Of a stretch of DNA of 14,365 bases, positions 13,912 to 14,365 are shown piece after piece. Source of the stretch: Gemmatimonadales bacterium (GTDB taxonomy: Bacteria > Gemmatimonadota > Gemmatimonadetes > Gemmatimonadales > GWC2-71-9); NCBI GenBank assembly GCA_025929805.1, contig JAICPP010000062.1:1-14365 (forward strand). Direction: 5' to 3'. Position 1 is the stretch's first letter. Each line of letters begins with the position of its first letter. The notes below the pieces were generated by a model. It did no database searches and was not told the origin of the DNA. It saw nothing but the letters and a program-made list of their open reading frames with translations. Made by a program: the position numbers and the translations under genes.

Positions 13912-14365
13912 TTCCTCGCCGGAAGCTCGGGCCGGACGCACCGCAAGTCTCCGCCGTAGGCTACGGCGGCATGCATCTTTCCATTCAGGATCGTCCTTCC
14001 CCAGATCAGGCCATACGGGTGCTTCACGCCGCTCTCGATGCCGGGGTTACCCTCATCGATACCGCCGACGTGTACTGCCTGGATGACAATGACATCGGAC
14101 ACAACGAGCGACTGATAGCCCAAGCCCTGAGGACCAGTCGGCACGCCAGGGAGCAGATAGTGGTGGCGACAAAGGGCGGAATGCGGCGACCGGGAGGTCG
14201 CTGGGAAACCGATGGCCGGCCCGGGCACCTGCGATCCGCCTGTCACCGCTCGCTGGAGGCGCTGCAGGTGGAGCAGATCGACCTCTATCAGCTGCATACC
14301 CCGGACCCCCGCGTACCTCTGGAAGAAAGCATGGGCGCTCTGGCCGACCTTCAGCGCGAAGGAAA
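13908..14365 (+). CDS. Aldo/keto reductase, N-terminal part (runs off the window)
   Basis: An NADPH-dependent aldehyde/ketone reductase of the AKR superfamily, cut by the right edge after 152 residues (about half of the usual 280-330). The start is the GTG at 13908, overlapping the hydrolase stop as GTGA. The frame begins IPRRKLGPDAPQVSAVGYGG, the usual first strand and glycine motif. The catalytic tetrad is visible: D51 and Y56 (DTADVY), K89 (ATKGG) and H130 (LYQLHTPDP). The T-L-I-D-T-A-x-x-Y and I-D-L-Y-Q-L-H blocks place it among AKRs of the Tas/YajO/PdxI type rather than the eukaryote-like AKR1 group. The cofactor-binding C-terminus is outside the window. Its context suggests small-molecule carbonyl or ester metabolism with the hydrolase. 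Confidence 0.9.
   Translation, partial: MIPRRKLGPDAPQVSAVGYGGMHLSIQDRPSPDQAIRVLHAALDAGVTLIDTADVYCLDDNDIGHNERLIAQALRTSRHAREQIVVATKGGMRRPGGRWETDGRPGHLRSACHRSLEALQVEQIDLYQLHTPDPRVPLEESMGALADLQREG

Overview
The window looks like a piece of a chromosome from a free-living, GC-rich Gram-negative bacterium, most probably a member of Gemmatimonadota, with Acidobacteriota as second choice. The reasons are the high GC content by eye, the frequent GTG starts, a TPR/GWxTD-type secreted protein, a zinc-ribbon PknB-type kinase with envelope modules, a class II ribonucleotide reductase with a TSCPD tail, and DUF1206 and App1 genes. No 16S or other marker gene is present, so the phylum is an inference. I see no phage, transposase, CRISPR array, tRNA or rRNA.

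Layout. From 53 to 4451, two + strand genes encode exported proteins: an AMIN-like/Amidase_3 cell-wall amidase and a TPR-GWxTD protein. They are closely spaced (16 nt) and probably one operon. From 4446 to 5189 there is an uncharacterised minus-strand gene bracketed by four small arrays of an 8-bp repeat, which form two inverted pairs. A bidirectional terminator sits inside the left pair. From 5265 to 7818, a membrane-anchored Ser/Thr kinase with zinc-ribbon, PEGA and TonB_C-like parts is followed 10 nt later by a gamma-carbonic anhydrase. From 7819 to 8124 lies a 306-nt gene-free interval. It holds two terminator-like hairpins and a well-closed three-way-junction RNA candidate, ending 10 nt before the ribosome binding site of the next gene. 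From 8125 to 10644 is the class II (B12-dependent) ribonucleotide reductase gene, followed by a 14-bp-stem terminator. From about 10744 to 12796, an App1-type HAD phosphatase and a six-helix DUF1206 membrane protein form a pair. The phosphatase frame carries family sequence upstream of its first canonical start codon. From 12899 to the right edge, a small two-hairpin (SHOCT-like) protein, an alpha/beta hydrolase and a truncated aldo/keto reductase are linked by two 4-nt GTGA stop/start overlaps.

Most of the genes are housekeeping. The parts most worth a second look are the structured leader in front of the reductase gene, the 8-bp repeat arrays around the orphan gene, the kinase-PEGA-TonB_C fusion, and the apparent non-canonical start of the App1 gene.
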